Shown: piece after piece, positions 1-8,814 of the stretch | How the letters are laid out: each line of letters opens with the position of its first letter | How positions within the stretch are numbered: the stretch's first letter is position 1 | NCBI RefSeq assembly: GCF_031143425.1 | Contig: NC_090439.1 | Coordinates: 349,054,027 to 349,118,026 of the forward strand | Direction of reading: 5' to 3' | Source of the DNA: Pleurodeles waltl | Lineage: Eukaryota > Chordata > Amphibia > Caudata > Salamandridae | Length of the DNA stretch: 64,000 bases | Made by a program: the position numbers and the translations under genes | Notes under the pieces: model-generated | Seen by the model: only the letters and a program-made list of their open reading frames with translations | What the model was told of the DNA's origin: nothing | The model's database searches: none

Positions 1-1347
1 CACCTGTGTACCCATGATGTGGACACAGGAGACAGCATGCCTGTCAAGAACAAAATCTTTAGACAATCTGACCATGTTAAAGAAAGCATCAAGGTGGAAG
101 TCCACAAGATGCTGGAATTGGGAGTAATTGAGCGCTCTGACAGCCCCTGGGCTAGCCCAGTGGTCTTAGTCCCCAAACCTCACACCAAAGATGGAAAGAA
201 AGAGATGAGGTTTTGTGTGGACTACAGAGGGCTCAATTCTGTCACCAAGACAGATGCTCATCCAATTCCAAGAGCTGATGAGCTCATTGATAAATTAGGT
301 GCTGCCAAATTTCTAAGTACCTTTGACTTGACAGCAGGGTACTGGCAAATAAAAATGGCACCTGGAGCAAAAGAAAAGACAGCATTCTCCACACCTGATG
401 GGCATTATCAGTTTACTGTTATGCCCTTTGGTTTAAAGAATGCCCCTGCCACCTTCCAAAGGTTGGTGAATCAAGTCCTTGCTGGCTTGGAGTCCTTTAG
501 CACAGCTTATCTTGATGATATTGCTGTCTTTAGCTCCACCTGGCAGGATCACCTGGTCCACCTGAGGAAGGTTTTGAAGGCTCTGCAATCTGCAGGCCTC
601 TCTATCAAGGCATCCAAATGCCAGATAGGGCAGGGAACTGTGGTTTACTTGGGACACCTTGTAGGTGGAGGCCAAGTTCAGCCACTCCAACCCAAGATCC
701 AGACTATTCTGGACTGGGTAGCTCCAAAAACCCAGACTCAGGTCAGGGCATTCCTTGGCTTGACTGGGTATTACAGGAGGTTTGTGAAGGGATATGGATC
801 CATTGTGACAGCCCTCACTGAACTCACCTCCAAGAAAATGCCCAAGAAAGTAAACTGGACTGTGGACTGCCAACAGGCCTTTGACACCCTGAAACAGGCA
901 ATGTGCTCAGCACCAGTTCTCAAAGCTCCAGATTATTCTAAGCAGTTCATTGTGCAGACTGATGCCTCTGAACATGGGATAGGGGCAGTTTTGTCCCAAA
1001 CAAATGATGATGGCCTTGACCAGCCTGTTGCTTTCATTAGCAGGAGGTTACTCCCCAGGGAGCAGCGTTGGAGTGCCATTGAGAGGGAGGCCTTTGCTGT
1101 GGTTTGGTCCCTGAAGAAGCTGAGACCATACCTCTTTGGGACTCACTTCCTAGTTCAAACTGACCACAGACCTCTCAAATGGCTAATGCAAATGAAAGGT
1201 GAAAATCCTAAACTGTTGAGGTGGTCCATCTCCCTACAGGGAATGGACTTTATAGTGGAACACAGACCTGGGACTGCCCATGCCAATGCAGATGGCCTTT
1301 CCAGGTTCTTCCACTTAGAAAATGAAGACTCTCTTGGGAAAGGTTAG
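1..1347 (+). CDS. Gag-Pol C-terminal part of G1: reverse transcriptase and RNase H (5' end outside window)
   Basis: The frame is open from base 1 to the TAG at 1345-1347 (448 codons) and corresponds to residues 1145-1592 of the full Gag-Pol seen in G5 and G6. It holds the Ty3/Gypsy reverse transcriptase with catalytic Asp in TFDLTAGYW, the MPFGLKNAPATFQ block and the YLDD active site. RNase H follows with QTDASEHG, TDHRPLKW and the final NADGLSR Asp. The product copies element RNA into DNA and removes the RNA strand, normally in cytoplasmic particles. Nothing in the visible part is broken. It carries the Arg (HLRKVL) and Asp (TVDCQQ) variants otherwise seen only in G5, yet its LTR is subtype I while that of G5 is subtype II. 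Confidence 0.9.
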   Translation, partial: HLCTHDVDTGDSMPVKNKIFRQSDHVKESIKVEVHKMLELGVIERSDSPWASPVVLVPKPHTKDGKKEMRFCVDYRGLNSVTKTDAHPIPRADELIDKLGAAKFLSTFDLTAGYWQIKMAPGAKEKTAFSTPDGHYQFTVMPFGLKNAPATFQRLVNQVLAGLESFSTAYLDDIAVFSSTWQDHLVHLRKVLKALQSAGLSIKASKCQIGQGTVVYLGHLVGGGQVQPLQPKIQTILDWVAPKTQTQVRAFLGLTGYYRRFVKGYGSIVTALTELTSKKMPKKVNWTVDCQQAFDTLKQAMCSAPVLKAPDYSKQFIVQTDASEHGIGAVLSQTNDDGLDQPVAFISRRLLPREQRWSAIEREAFAVVWSLKKLRPYLFGTHFLVQTDHRPLKWLMQMKGENPKLLRWSISLQGMDFIVEHRPGTAHANADGLSRFFHLENEDSLGKG

Positions 1348-1360
1348 TCTCATCCTCTTT

Positions 1361-1377
1361 CGTTTGGGGGGGGGTTG
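1361..1377 (+). promoter_or_regulatory. Polypurine tract of G1
   Basis: CGTTT, nine G residues (1366-1374) and TTG lie between the pol stop and the 3' LTR. This is the expected place for the primer of plus-strand DNA synthesis. The tract is almost pure G, and three bases (TTG) separate it from the LTR TG. Confidence 0.85.
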
Positions 1378-2538
1378 TGTAAGGAAATGCCTCCTTGGCA
1401 TGGTTGCCCCCTGACTTTTTGCCTTTGCTGATGCTATGTTTACAATTGAAAGTGTGCTGAGGCCTGCTAACCAGGCCCCAGCACCAGTGTTCTTTCCCTA
1501 ACCTGTACTTTTGTATCCACAATTGGCAGACCCTGGCATCCAGATAAGTCCCTTGTAACTGGTACTTCTAGTACCAAGGGCCCTGATGCCAAGGAAGGTC
1601 TCTAAGGGCTGCAGCATGTCTTATGCCACCCTAGAGACCTCTCACTCAGCACAGACACACTGCTTGCCAGCTTGTGTGTGCTAGTGAGGACAAAACGAGT
1701 AAGTCGACATGGCACTCCCCTCAGGGTGCCATGCCAGCCTCTCACTGCCTATGCAGTATAGGTAAGACACCCCTCTAGCAGGCCTTACAGCCCTAAGGCA
1801 GGGTGCACTATACCATAGGTGAGGGTACCAGTGCATGAGCATGGTACCCCTACAGTGTCTAAACAAAATCTTAGACATTGTAAGTGCAGGGTAGCCATAA
1901 GAGTATATGGTCTGGGAGTTTGTCAAACACGAACTCCACAGCCCCATAATGGCTACACTGAAAACTGGGAAGTTTGGTATCAAACTTCTCAGCACAATAA
2001 ATGCACACTGATGCCAGTGTACATTTTATTGTAAAATACACCACAGAGGGCACCTTAGAGGTGCCCCCTGAAACTTAACCGACTATCTGTGTAGGCTGAC
2101 TAGTTTTAGCAGCCTGCCACAAACCGAGACATGTTGCTGGCCCCATGGGGAGAGTGCCTTTGTCACTCTGAGGCCAGTAACAAAGCCTGCACTGGGTGGA
2201 GATGCTAACATCTCTCCCAGGCAGGAATTGTCACACCTGGCGGTGAGCCTCAAAGGCTCACCTCCTTTGTGCCAACCCAGCAGGACACTCCAGCTAGTGG
2301 AGTTGCCCGCCCCCTCCGGCCAGGCCCCACTTTTGGCGGCAAGGCCGGAGAAAATAATGAGAATAACAAGGAGGAGTCACTGGCCAGTCAGGACAGCCCC
2401 TAAGGTGTCCTGAGCTGAGGTGACTCTAACTTTTAGAAATCCTCCATCTTGCAGATGGAGGATTCCCCCAATAGGGTTAGGATTGTGACCCCCTCCCCTT
2501 GGGAGGAGGCACAAAGAGGGTGTACCCACCCTCAGGGC

Positions 2539-2600
2539 TAGTAGCCATTGGCTACTAACCCCCCAGACCTAAACACGCCCTTAAATTTAGTATTTAAGGG
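2539..2600 (+). promoter_or_regulatory. Probable core promoter in LTR (CCAAT and TATA-like boxes)
   Basis: An inverted CCAAT (ATTGG) sits in the palindrome TAGTAGCCA-T-TGGCTACTA (2539-2557). TATTTAAG (2591-2598) follows about 40 bp downstream, inside the hairpin CCCTTAAAT/ATTTAAGGG (2578-2600). Spacing and order suit an RNA polymerase II promoter, with transcription starting near 2620-2630. Both motifs recur in every complete LTR here. In this copy the site is in a 3' LTR and would read outward into G2. Confidence 0.6.
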
Positions 2601-3408
2601 CTGCCCTGAACCCTAGAAAATTAGATTCCTGCAACTACAAGAAGAAGGACTGCCTAGCTGAAAACCCCTGCAGAGGAAGACCAGAAGACGACAACTGCCT
2701 TGGCTCCAGAAACTCACCGGCCTGTCTCCTGCCTTCCAAAGATCCTGCTCCAGCGACGCCTTCCAAAGGGACCAGCGACCTCGACATCCTCTGAGGACTG
2801 CCCCTGCTGCGAAAAGACAAGAAACTCCCGAGGACAGCGGACCTGCTCCAAGACAAGCTGCAACTGTGTTTCCAGCGGCTTTAAAGAACCCTGCAAGCTC
2901 CCCGCAAGAAGCGTGAGACTTGCAACACTGCACCCGGCGACCCCGACTCGGCTGGTGGCGATCCAACACCTCAGGAGGGACCCCAGGACTACTCTGATAC
3001 TGTGAGTACCAAAACCTGTCCCCCCTGAGCCCCCACAGCGCCGCCTGCAGAGGGAATCCCGAGGCTTCCCCTGACCGCGACTCTTTGAACCTAAAGTCCC
3101 GACGCCTGGGAGAGACCCTGCACCCGCAGCCCCCAGGACCTGAAGGACCGGACTTTCACTGGAGAAGTGACCCCCAGGAGTCCCTCGCCCTTGCCCAAGT
3201 GGAGGTTTCCCCGAGGAATCCCCCCCTTGCCTGCCTGCAGCGCTGAAGAGATCCCGAGATCTCTCATAGACTAACATTGCGAACCCGACGCCTGTTCCTA
3301 CACTGCACCCGGCCGCCCCCGCGCTGCTGAGGGTGACATTTCTGTGTGGACTTGTGTCCCCCCCGGTGCCCTACAAAACCCCCCTGGTCTGCCCTCCGAA
3401 AACGCGGG

Positions 3409-3743
3409 TACTTACCTGCAAGCAGACCGGAACCGGGGCACCCCCTTCTCTCCATTCTAGCCTATGTGTTTTGGGCACCACTTTGAACTCTGCACCTGAC
3501 CGGCCCTGAGCTGCTGGTGTGGTGACTTTGGGGTTGCTCTGAACCCCCAACGGTGGGCTACCTTGGACCAAGAACTAAGCCCTGTAAGTGTCTTACTTAC
3601 CTGGTTAACCTAACAAATACTTACCTCCCCTAGGAACTGTGAAAATTGCACTAAGTGTCCACTTTTAAAACAGCTATTTTGCGAATAACTTGAAAAGTAT
3701 ACATGCAATTTTGATGATTTGAAGTTCCTAAAGTACTTACCTG
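3409..3743 (+). other. Cluster of four TACTTACCT motifs (U1 snRNA 5'-end-like; antisense 5' splice-site consensus)
   Basis: TACTTACCT begins at 3409, 3594, 3618 and 3734, twice followed by GCAA and once preceded by A (ATACTTACCT). In sense RNA this matches the 5' end of U1 snRNA (AUACUUACCUG). On the opposite strand each is the strong donor AGGTAAGTA. Four copies of a 9-mer in 335 bp is far above chance. The cluster is present in all LTRs inspected. Its function is unknown. Confidence 0.75.
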
Positions 3744-3796
3744 CAATACCTTTCGAATGAGATATTACATGTAGAATTTGAACCTGTGGTTCTTAA

Positions 3797-3900
3797 AATA
3801 AACTAAGAAAAGATATTTTTCTATATAAAAACCTATTGGCTGGATTTGTCTCTGAGTGTGTGTACCTCATTTATTGTCTATGTGTATGTACAACAAATGC
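3797..3900 (+). terminator. Poly(A) signal of the LTR with GU-rich downstream element
   Basis: AATAAA at 3797-3802 is followed by a GT-rich stretch (GAGTGTGTGTACC near 3853, then TATGTGTATG near 3880), the usual layout of a vertebrate cleavage and polyadenylation site. Cleavage would fall near 3820-3840, about 230 bp before the LTR end. With the TATA-like box at 2591 this implies an R region of about 1.2 kb. Confidence 0.6.
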
Positions 3901-4065
3901 TTAACACTACTCCTTGGATAAGCCTACTGCTCGACCACACTACCACAAAACAGAGCATTAGTATTATCTCTTTTTGCCACTATCTTACCTCTAAGGGGAA
4001 CCCTTGGACTCTGTGCATACTATTCCTTACTTTGAAATAGTGCATACAGAGCCAACTTCCTACAC

Positions 4066-5409
4066 CTGTGTACCCATGATGTGGACACAGGAGACAGCAT
4101 GCCTGTCAAAAACAAAATCTTTAGACAGTCTGACCATGTTAAGGAAAGCATCAAGGTGAAAGTCCACAAGATGCTGGAATTGGGAGTAATTGAGCGCTCT
4201 GACAGCCCCTGGGCTAGCCCAGTGGTCTTAGTCCCCAAACCTCACACCAAAGATGGAAAGAAAGAGATGAGGTTTTGTGTGGACTACAGAGGGCTCAATT
4301 CTGTCACCAAGACAGATGCTCATCCAATTCCTAGAGCTGATGAGCTCATAGATAAATTAGGTGCTGCCAAATTCTTAAGTACCTTTGACTTGACAGCAGG
4401 GTACTGGCAAATAAAAATGGCACCTGGAGCAAAAGAGAAAACAGCATTCTCCACTCCTGATGGGCATTATCAGTTTACTGTTATGCCCTTTGGTTTAAAG
4501 AATGCCCCTGCCACCTTCCAAAGGTTGGTGAATCAAGTCCTTGCTGGCTTGGAGTCCTTTAGCACAGCTTATCTTGATGATATTGCTGTCTTTAGCTCCA
4601 CCTGGCAGGATCACCTGGTCCACCTGAAGAAGGTTTTGAAGGCTCTGCAATCTGCAGGCCTCTCTATCAAGGCATCCAAATGCCAGATAGGGCAGGGAAC
4701 TGTGGTTTACTTGGGCCACCTTGTAGGTGGAGGCCAAGTTCAGCCACTCCAACCCAAGATCCAGACTATTCTGGACTGGGTAGCTCCAAAAACCCAGACT
4801 CAAGTCAGGGCATTCCTTGGCTTGACTGGGTACTACAGGAGGTTTGTGAAGGGATATGGATCCATTGTGACAGCCCTCACTGAACTCACCTCCAAGAAAA
4901 TGCCCAAGAAAGTGAACTGGACTGTAGAATGCCAACAGGCCTTTGACACCCTGAAACAAGCAATGTGCTCAGCTCCAGTTCTAAAAGCTCCAGATTATTC
5001 TAAGCAGTTCATTGTGCAGACAGATGCCTCTGAACATGGGATAGGGGCAGTTTTGTCCCAAACAAATGATGATGGCCTTGACCAGACTGTTGCTTTCATT
5101 AGCAGGAGGTTACTCCCCAGGGAGCAGCGTTGGAGTGCCATTGAGAGGGAGGCCTTTGCTGTGGTTTGGTCCCTGAAGAAGCTGAGACCATACCTCTTTG
5201 GGACTCACTTCCTAGTTCAAACTGACCACAGACCTCTCAAATGGCTGATGCAAATGAAAGGTGAAAATCCTAAACTGTTGAGGTGGTCCATCTCCCTACA
5301 GGGAATGGACTTTATAGTGGAACACAGACCTGGGACTGCCCATGCCAATGCAGATGGCCTTTCCAGGTTCTTCCACTTAGAAAATGAAGACTCTCTTGGG
5401 AAAGGTTAG
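4066..5409 (+). CDS. Gag-Pol C-terminal part of G2: reverse transcriptase and RNase H (5' part displaced by G1)
   Basis: The frame is open from the G1 junction to TAG at 5407-5409 and corresponds to residues 1146-1592 of the full protein. All reverse transcriptase blocks (TFDLTAGYW, MPFGLKNAP, YLDD) and RNase H motifs (QTDASEHG, TDHRPLKW, NADGLSR) are present. It has the Lys (HLKKVL) and Glu (TVECQQ) variants shared with G3, G4 and G6. Private changes are a Lys in IKVKVHKM and a Thr in LDQTVAF. The frame is intact here, but in the genome it is severed from gag, protease and integrase by the G1 insertion, so G2 cannot now make the full polyprotein. Confidence 0.88.
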   Translation: MCTHDVDTGDSMPVKNKIFRQSDHVKESIKVKVHKMLELGVIERSDSPWASPVVLVPKPHTKDGKKEMRFCVDYRGLNSVTKTDAHPIPRADELIDKLGAAKFLSTFDLTAGYWQIKMAPGAKEKTAFSTPDGHYQFTVMPFGLKNAPATFQRLVNQVLAGLESFSTAYLDDIAVFSSTWQDHLVHLKKVLKALQSAGLSIKASKCQIGQGTVVYLGHLVGGGQVQPLQPKIQTILDWVAPKTQTQVRAFLGLTGYYRRFVKGYGSIVTALTELTSKKMPKKVNWTVECQQAFDTLKQAMCSAPVLKAPDYSKQFIVQTDASEHGIGAVLSQTNDDGLDQTVAFISRRLLPREQRWSAIEREAFAVVWSLKKLRPYLFGTHFLVQTDHRPLKWLMQMKGENPKLLRWSISLQGMDFIVEHRPGTAHANADGLSRFFHLENEDSLGKG

Positions 5410-5422
5410 TCTCATCCTCTTT

Positions 5423-5439
5423 CGTTTGGGGGGGGGTTG
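5423..5439 (+). promoter_or_regulatory. Polypurine tract of G2
   Basis: CGTTT, nine G (5428-5436) and TTG lie immediately before the LTR, with the same spacing as in the other five copies. Confidence 0.85.
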
Positions 5440-8125
5440 TGTAAGGAAATGCCTCCTTGGCATGGTTGCCCCCTGACTTTTTGCCTTTGCTGATGCTATG
5501 TTTACAATTGAAAGTGCGCTGAGGCCTGCTAACCAGGCCCCAGCACCAGTGTTCTTTCCCTAACCTGTACTTTTGTATCCACAATTGGCAGACCCTGGCA
5601 TCCAGATAAGTCCCTTGTAACTGGTACTTCTAGTACCAAGGGCCCTGATGCCAAGGAAGGTCTCTAAGGGCTGCAGCATGTCTTATGCCACCCTAGAGAC
5701 CTCTCACTCAGCACAGACACACTGCTTGCCAGCTTGTGTGTGCTAGTGAGAACAAAACGAGTAAGTCGACATGGCACTCCCCTCAGGGTGCCATGCCAGC
5801 CTCTCACTGCCTATGTAGTATAGGTAAGACACCCCTCTAGCAGGCCTTACAGCCCTAAGGCAGGGTGCACTATACCATAGGTGAGGGTACCAGTGCATGA
5901 GCACTGTGCCCCTACAGTGTCTAAGCAAAACCTTAGACATTGTAAGTGCAGGGTAGCCATAAGAGTATATGGTCTGGGAGTCTGTTTTGCACGAACTCCA
6001 CAGCACCATAATGGCTACACTGAAAACTGGGAAGTTTGGTATCAAACTTCTCAGCACAATAAATGCACACTGATGCCAGTGTACATTTTATTGCAAAATA
6101 CACCCCAGAGGGCACCTTAGAGGTGCCCCCTGAAACTTAACCGACTGTCTGTGTAGGCTGACTAGTTCCAGCAGCCTGCCACACTAGAGACATGTTGCTG
6201 GCCCCATGGGGAGAGTGCCTTTGTCACTCTGAGGCCAGTAACAAAGCCTGCACTGGGTGGAGATGCTAACACCTCCCCCAGGCAGGAGCTGTAACACCTG
6301 GCGGTGAGCCTCAAAGGCTCACCCCTTTGTCACAGCCCAGCAGGGCACTCCAGCTTAGTGGAGTTGCCCGCCCCCTCCAGCCACGGCCCCCACTTTTGGC
6401 GGCAAGGCTGGAGGGAACAAAGAAAGCAACAAGGAGGAGTCACTGGCCAGTCAGGACAGCCCCTAAGGTGTCCTGAGCTGAGGTGACTCTAACTTTTAGA
6501 AATCCTCCATCTTGCAGATGGAGGATTCCCCCAATAGGGTTAGGATTGTGTCCCCCTCCCCTTGGGAGGAGGCACAAAGAGGGTGTACCCACCCTCAGGG
6601 CTAGTAGCCATTGGCTACTAACCCCCCAGACCTAAACACGCCCTTAAATTTAGTATTTAAGGGCTACCCTGAACCCTAGAAAATTAGATTCCTGCGACAA
6701 CAAGAAGAAGGACTGCCTAGCTGAAAACCCCTGCAGAGGAAGACCAGAAGACAACAACTGCCTTGGCTCCAGAAACTCACCGGCCTGTCTCCTGCCTTCC
6801 AAAGAACTCTGCTCCAGCGACGCCTTCCAAGGGACCAGCGACCTCTGACTCCTCTGAGGACTGCCCTGCTTCGAAAAAGACAAGAAACTCCAGAGGACAG
6901 CGGACCTGCTCCAAAAAGACTGCAACTTTGTTTCCAGAAGCAGCTTTAAAGAACCCTGCAACTCCCCGCAAGAAGCGTGAGACTTGCAACACTGCACCCG
7001 GCGACCCCGACTCGGCTGGTGGAGGACCAACACCTCAGGGAGGACCCCCGGACTACTCTCCGACTGTGAGTACCAAAACCTGTCCCCCCTGAGCCACCAC
7101 AGCGCCGCCTGCAGAGGGAATCCCGAGGCTTCCCCTGACCGCGACTCTCTGAAACCTAAGTCCCGACGCCTGGAAAAGACCCTGCACCCGCAGCCCCCAG
7201 GACCTGAAGGACCGGACTTTCACTGGAGAAGTGACCCCCAGGAGTCCCTCTCCCTTGCCCAAGTGGAGGTTTCCCCGAGGAAGCCCCCCCTTGCCTGCCT
7301 GCAGCGCTGAAGAGATCCGTTGATCTCTCATAGACTAACATTGAAAACCCGACGCTTGTTTCTACACTGCACCCGGCCGCCCCCGCGCTGCTGAGGGTGA
7401 AATTTCTGTGTGGGCTTGTGTCCCCCCCGGTGCCCTACAAAAACCCCCTGGTCTGCCCTCCGAAGACGCGGGTACTTACCTGCAAGCAGACCGGAACCGG
7501 GGCACCCCCTTCTCTCCATTCTAGCCTATGCGTTTTGGGCACCACTTTGAACTCTGCACCTGACCGGCCCTGAGCTGCTGGTGTGGTGACTTTGGGGTTG
7601 CTCTATACCCCCAACGGTGGGCTACCTTGGACCAAGAACTGAACCCTGTAAGTGTCTTACTTACCTGGTAAAACTAACAAAAACTTACCTCCCCCAGGAA
7701 CTGTGAAAATTGCACTGTGTCCACTTTTTAAATAGCTATTTGTGAATAACTTGAAAAGTATACATGCAATTGAAATGATTCAAAGTTCCTAATGTACTTA
7801 CCTGCAATACCTTTCAAACAAGATATTACATGTTAAATTTGAACCTGTGGTTCTTAAAATAAACTAAGAAAATATATTTTTCTATAACAAAACCTATTGG
7901 CTGGATTTGTCTCTGAGTGTGTGTACCTCATTTATTGTCTATGTGTATGTACAACAAATGCTTAACACTACTCCTTGGATAAGCCTACTGCTCGACCACA
8001 CTACCACAAAATAGAGCATTAGTATTATCTATTTTTACCACTATTTTACCTCTAAGGGGAACCCTTGGACTCTGTGCATGCTATTCCTTACTTTGAAATA
8101 GCACATACAGAGCCAACTTCCTACA
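5440..8125 (+). repeat. 3' LTR of G2 (2,686 bp, subtype II-like)
   Basis: It starts TGTAAGGAA and ends TTCCTACA. It differs from the G1 LTR at diagnostic places: GAGCACTGTGCCCC near 5899, GTCTGTTTTGCACG near 5979, and CTCCAGCCACGG with GGCTGGAGGGAACAAAG near 6376-6420. It keeps the TATA-like TATTTAAG (near 6653) and the AATAAA with GT-rich tail near 7858. The differences argue against G1 and G2 being a simple recent tandem duplication. Confidence 0.88.
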
Positions 8126-8814
8126 GGGCACCTTTAAGGTGCCCTCTGTGGTGTACTTTACAATAAAATGCACACTGGCATCAGTGTGCATTTATTGTGC
8201 TGAGAAGTTTGATACCAAACTTCCCAGTTTTCAGTGTAGCCATTATGGTGCTGTGGAGTTCGTGTAAAACAGACTCCCAGACCATATACTCTTATGGCTA
8301 CCCTGCACTTACAATGTCTAAGGTTTTGCTTAGACACTGTAGGAGCACAGTGCTCATGCACTGGTACCCTCACCTATGGTATAGTGCACCCTGCCTTAGG
8401 GCTGTAAGGCCTGCTAGAGGGGTGTCTTACCTATACTGCATAGGCAGTGAGAGGCTGGCATGGCACCCTGAGGGGAGTGCCATGTCGACTTACTCATTTT
8501 GTTCTCACTAGCACACACAAGCTGGTAAGCAGTGTGTCTGTGCTGGGTGAGGGGTCTCTAGGGTGGCATAATACATGCTGCAGCCCTTAGAGACCTTCCC
8601 TGGCATCAGGGCCCTTGGTACCAGAGGTACCAGTTACAAGGGACTTATCTGGGTGCCAGGGTGTGCCAATTGTGGAATCAAAAGTACAGGTTAGGTTAAG
8701 AACACTGGTGCTGGGGCCTGGTTAGCAGGCCTCAGCACACTTCCAATTCAAAACATAGCATCAGCAAAGGCAAAAAGTCAGGGGGTAACCATGCCAAGGA
8801 GGCATTTCCTTACA
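8126..8814 (-). repeat. U3 portion of a minus-oriented LTR, host of G2
   Basis: The sequence is the reverse complement of the first ~690 bp of the family LTR and ends ...TTCCTTACA at 8814, the expected outer boundary. The rest should lie to the left of the G2/G1 stack, outside the window. It is more diverged than the other LTRs (for example GGGTAACC where most have GGGCAACC), so it is an older insertion. Confidence 0.8.

Larger units (their letters stand above)
1..4064 (+). mobile_element. G1: 3' part of a Gmr1-like Ty3/Gypsy element, inserted in G2
   Basis: The window opens inside the pol frame of this copy and runs through its polypurine tract and complete 3' LTR. The LTR ends in CA at 4064, and the next base resumes the reverse transcriptase frame of a second element (G2) at the same pol position. 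The simplest reading is insertion of G1 into the G2 pol, with CCTGT at 4065-4069 as the right copy of a 5-bp target duplication. The left copy would lie outside the window. The 5' LTR, gag, protease and integrase are not visible. Confidence 0.85.
1378..4064 (+). repeat. 3' LTR of G1 (2,687 bp, subtype I)
   Basis: It starts TGTAAGGAA and ends TTCCTACA, imperfect terminal inverted repeats of the TG...CA type. The first 1.2 kb (U3) is packed with short perfect inverted repeats, then comes a CCAAT/TATA pair, about 0.9 kb of GC-rich sequence, and an AT-rich 3' end with a poly(A) signal. Subtype I is recognised by the TCCGGCC...GGCCGGA arms near 2315-2350 and GTTTGTCAAACACG near 1918. Short open frames on both strands recur in every LTR copy only because the copies are homologous, and I do not call them genes. 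Confidence 0.9.
4065..8125 (+). mobile_element. G2: 3' part of a Gmr1-like Ty3/Gypsy element, host of G1
   Basis: The pol frame resumes at 4065 directly after the G1 LTR and runs through the polypurine tract and a complete 3' LTR ending at 8125. It is inserted in a minus-strand LTR of the same family that resumes at 8126. The presumptive target duplication GGGCA (8126-8130) lies at the foot of a hairpin of that LTR, and the left copy is outside the window. The 5' part of G2 should lie to the left beyond G1. Confidence 0.8.

Noticed and set aside
1681..1995. A 104-codon open frame on the antisense strand (and a 71-codon frame opposite it) recurring in every LTR copy
   Set aside because: It recurs because the LTRs are recent copies of one another. 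It overlaps hairpin-rich U3, has no recognisable domain, and is shortened in the older solo LTR (90 codons at 13892-14164).
2714..3277. Antisense frames of 90-230 codons in the GC-rich part of the LTRs
   Set aside because: GC-rich, stop-poor sequence gives long chance frames. Lengths and starts vary between copies with small indels, unlike a conserved gene.
1..8125. G1 and G2 as a simple recent tandem duplication of a 4.06-kb unit
   Set aside because: Their LTRs belong to different subtypes and their pol segments carry different variants, so nested insertion is the better explanation, although an array to the left cannot be excluded.
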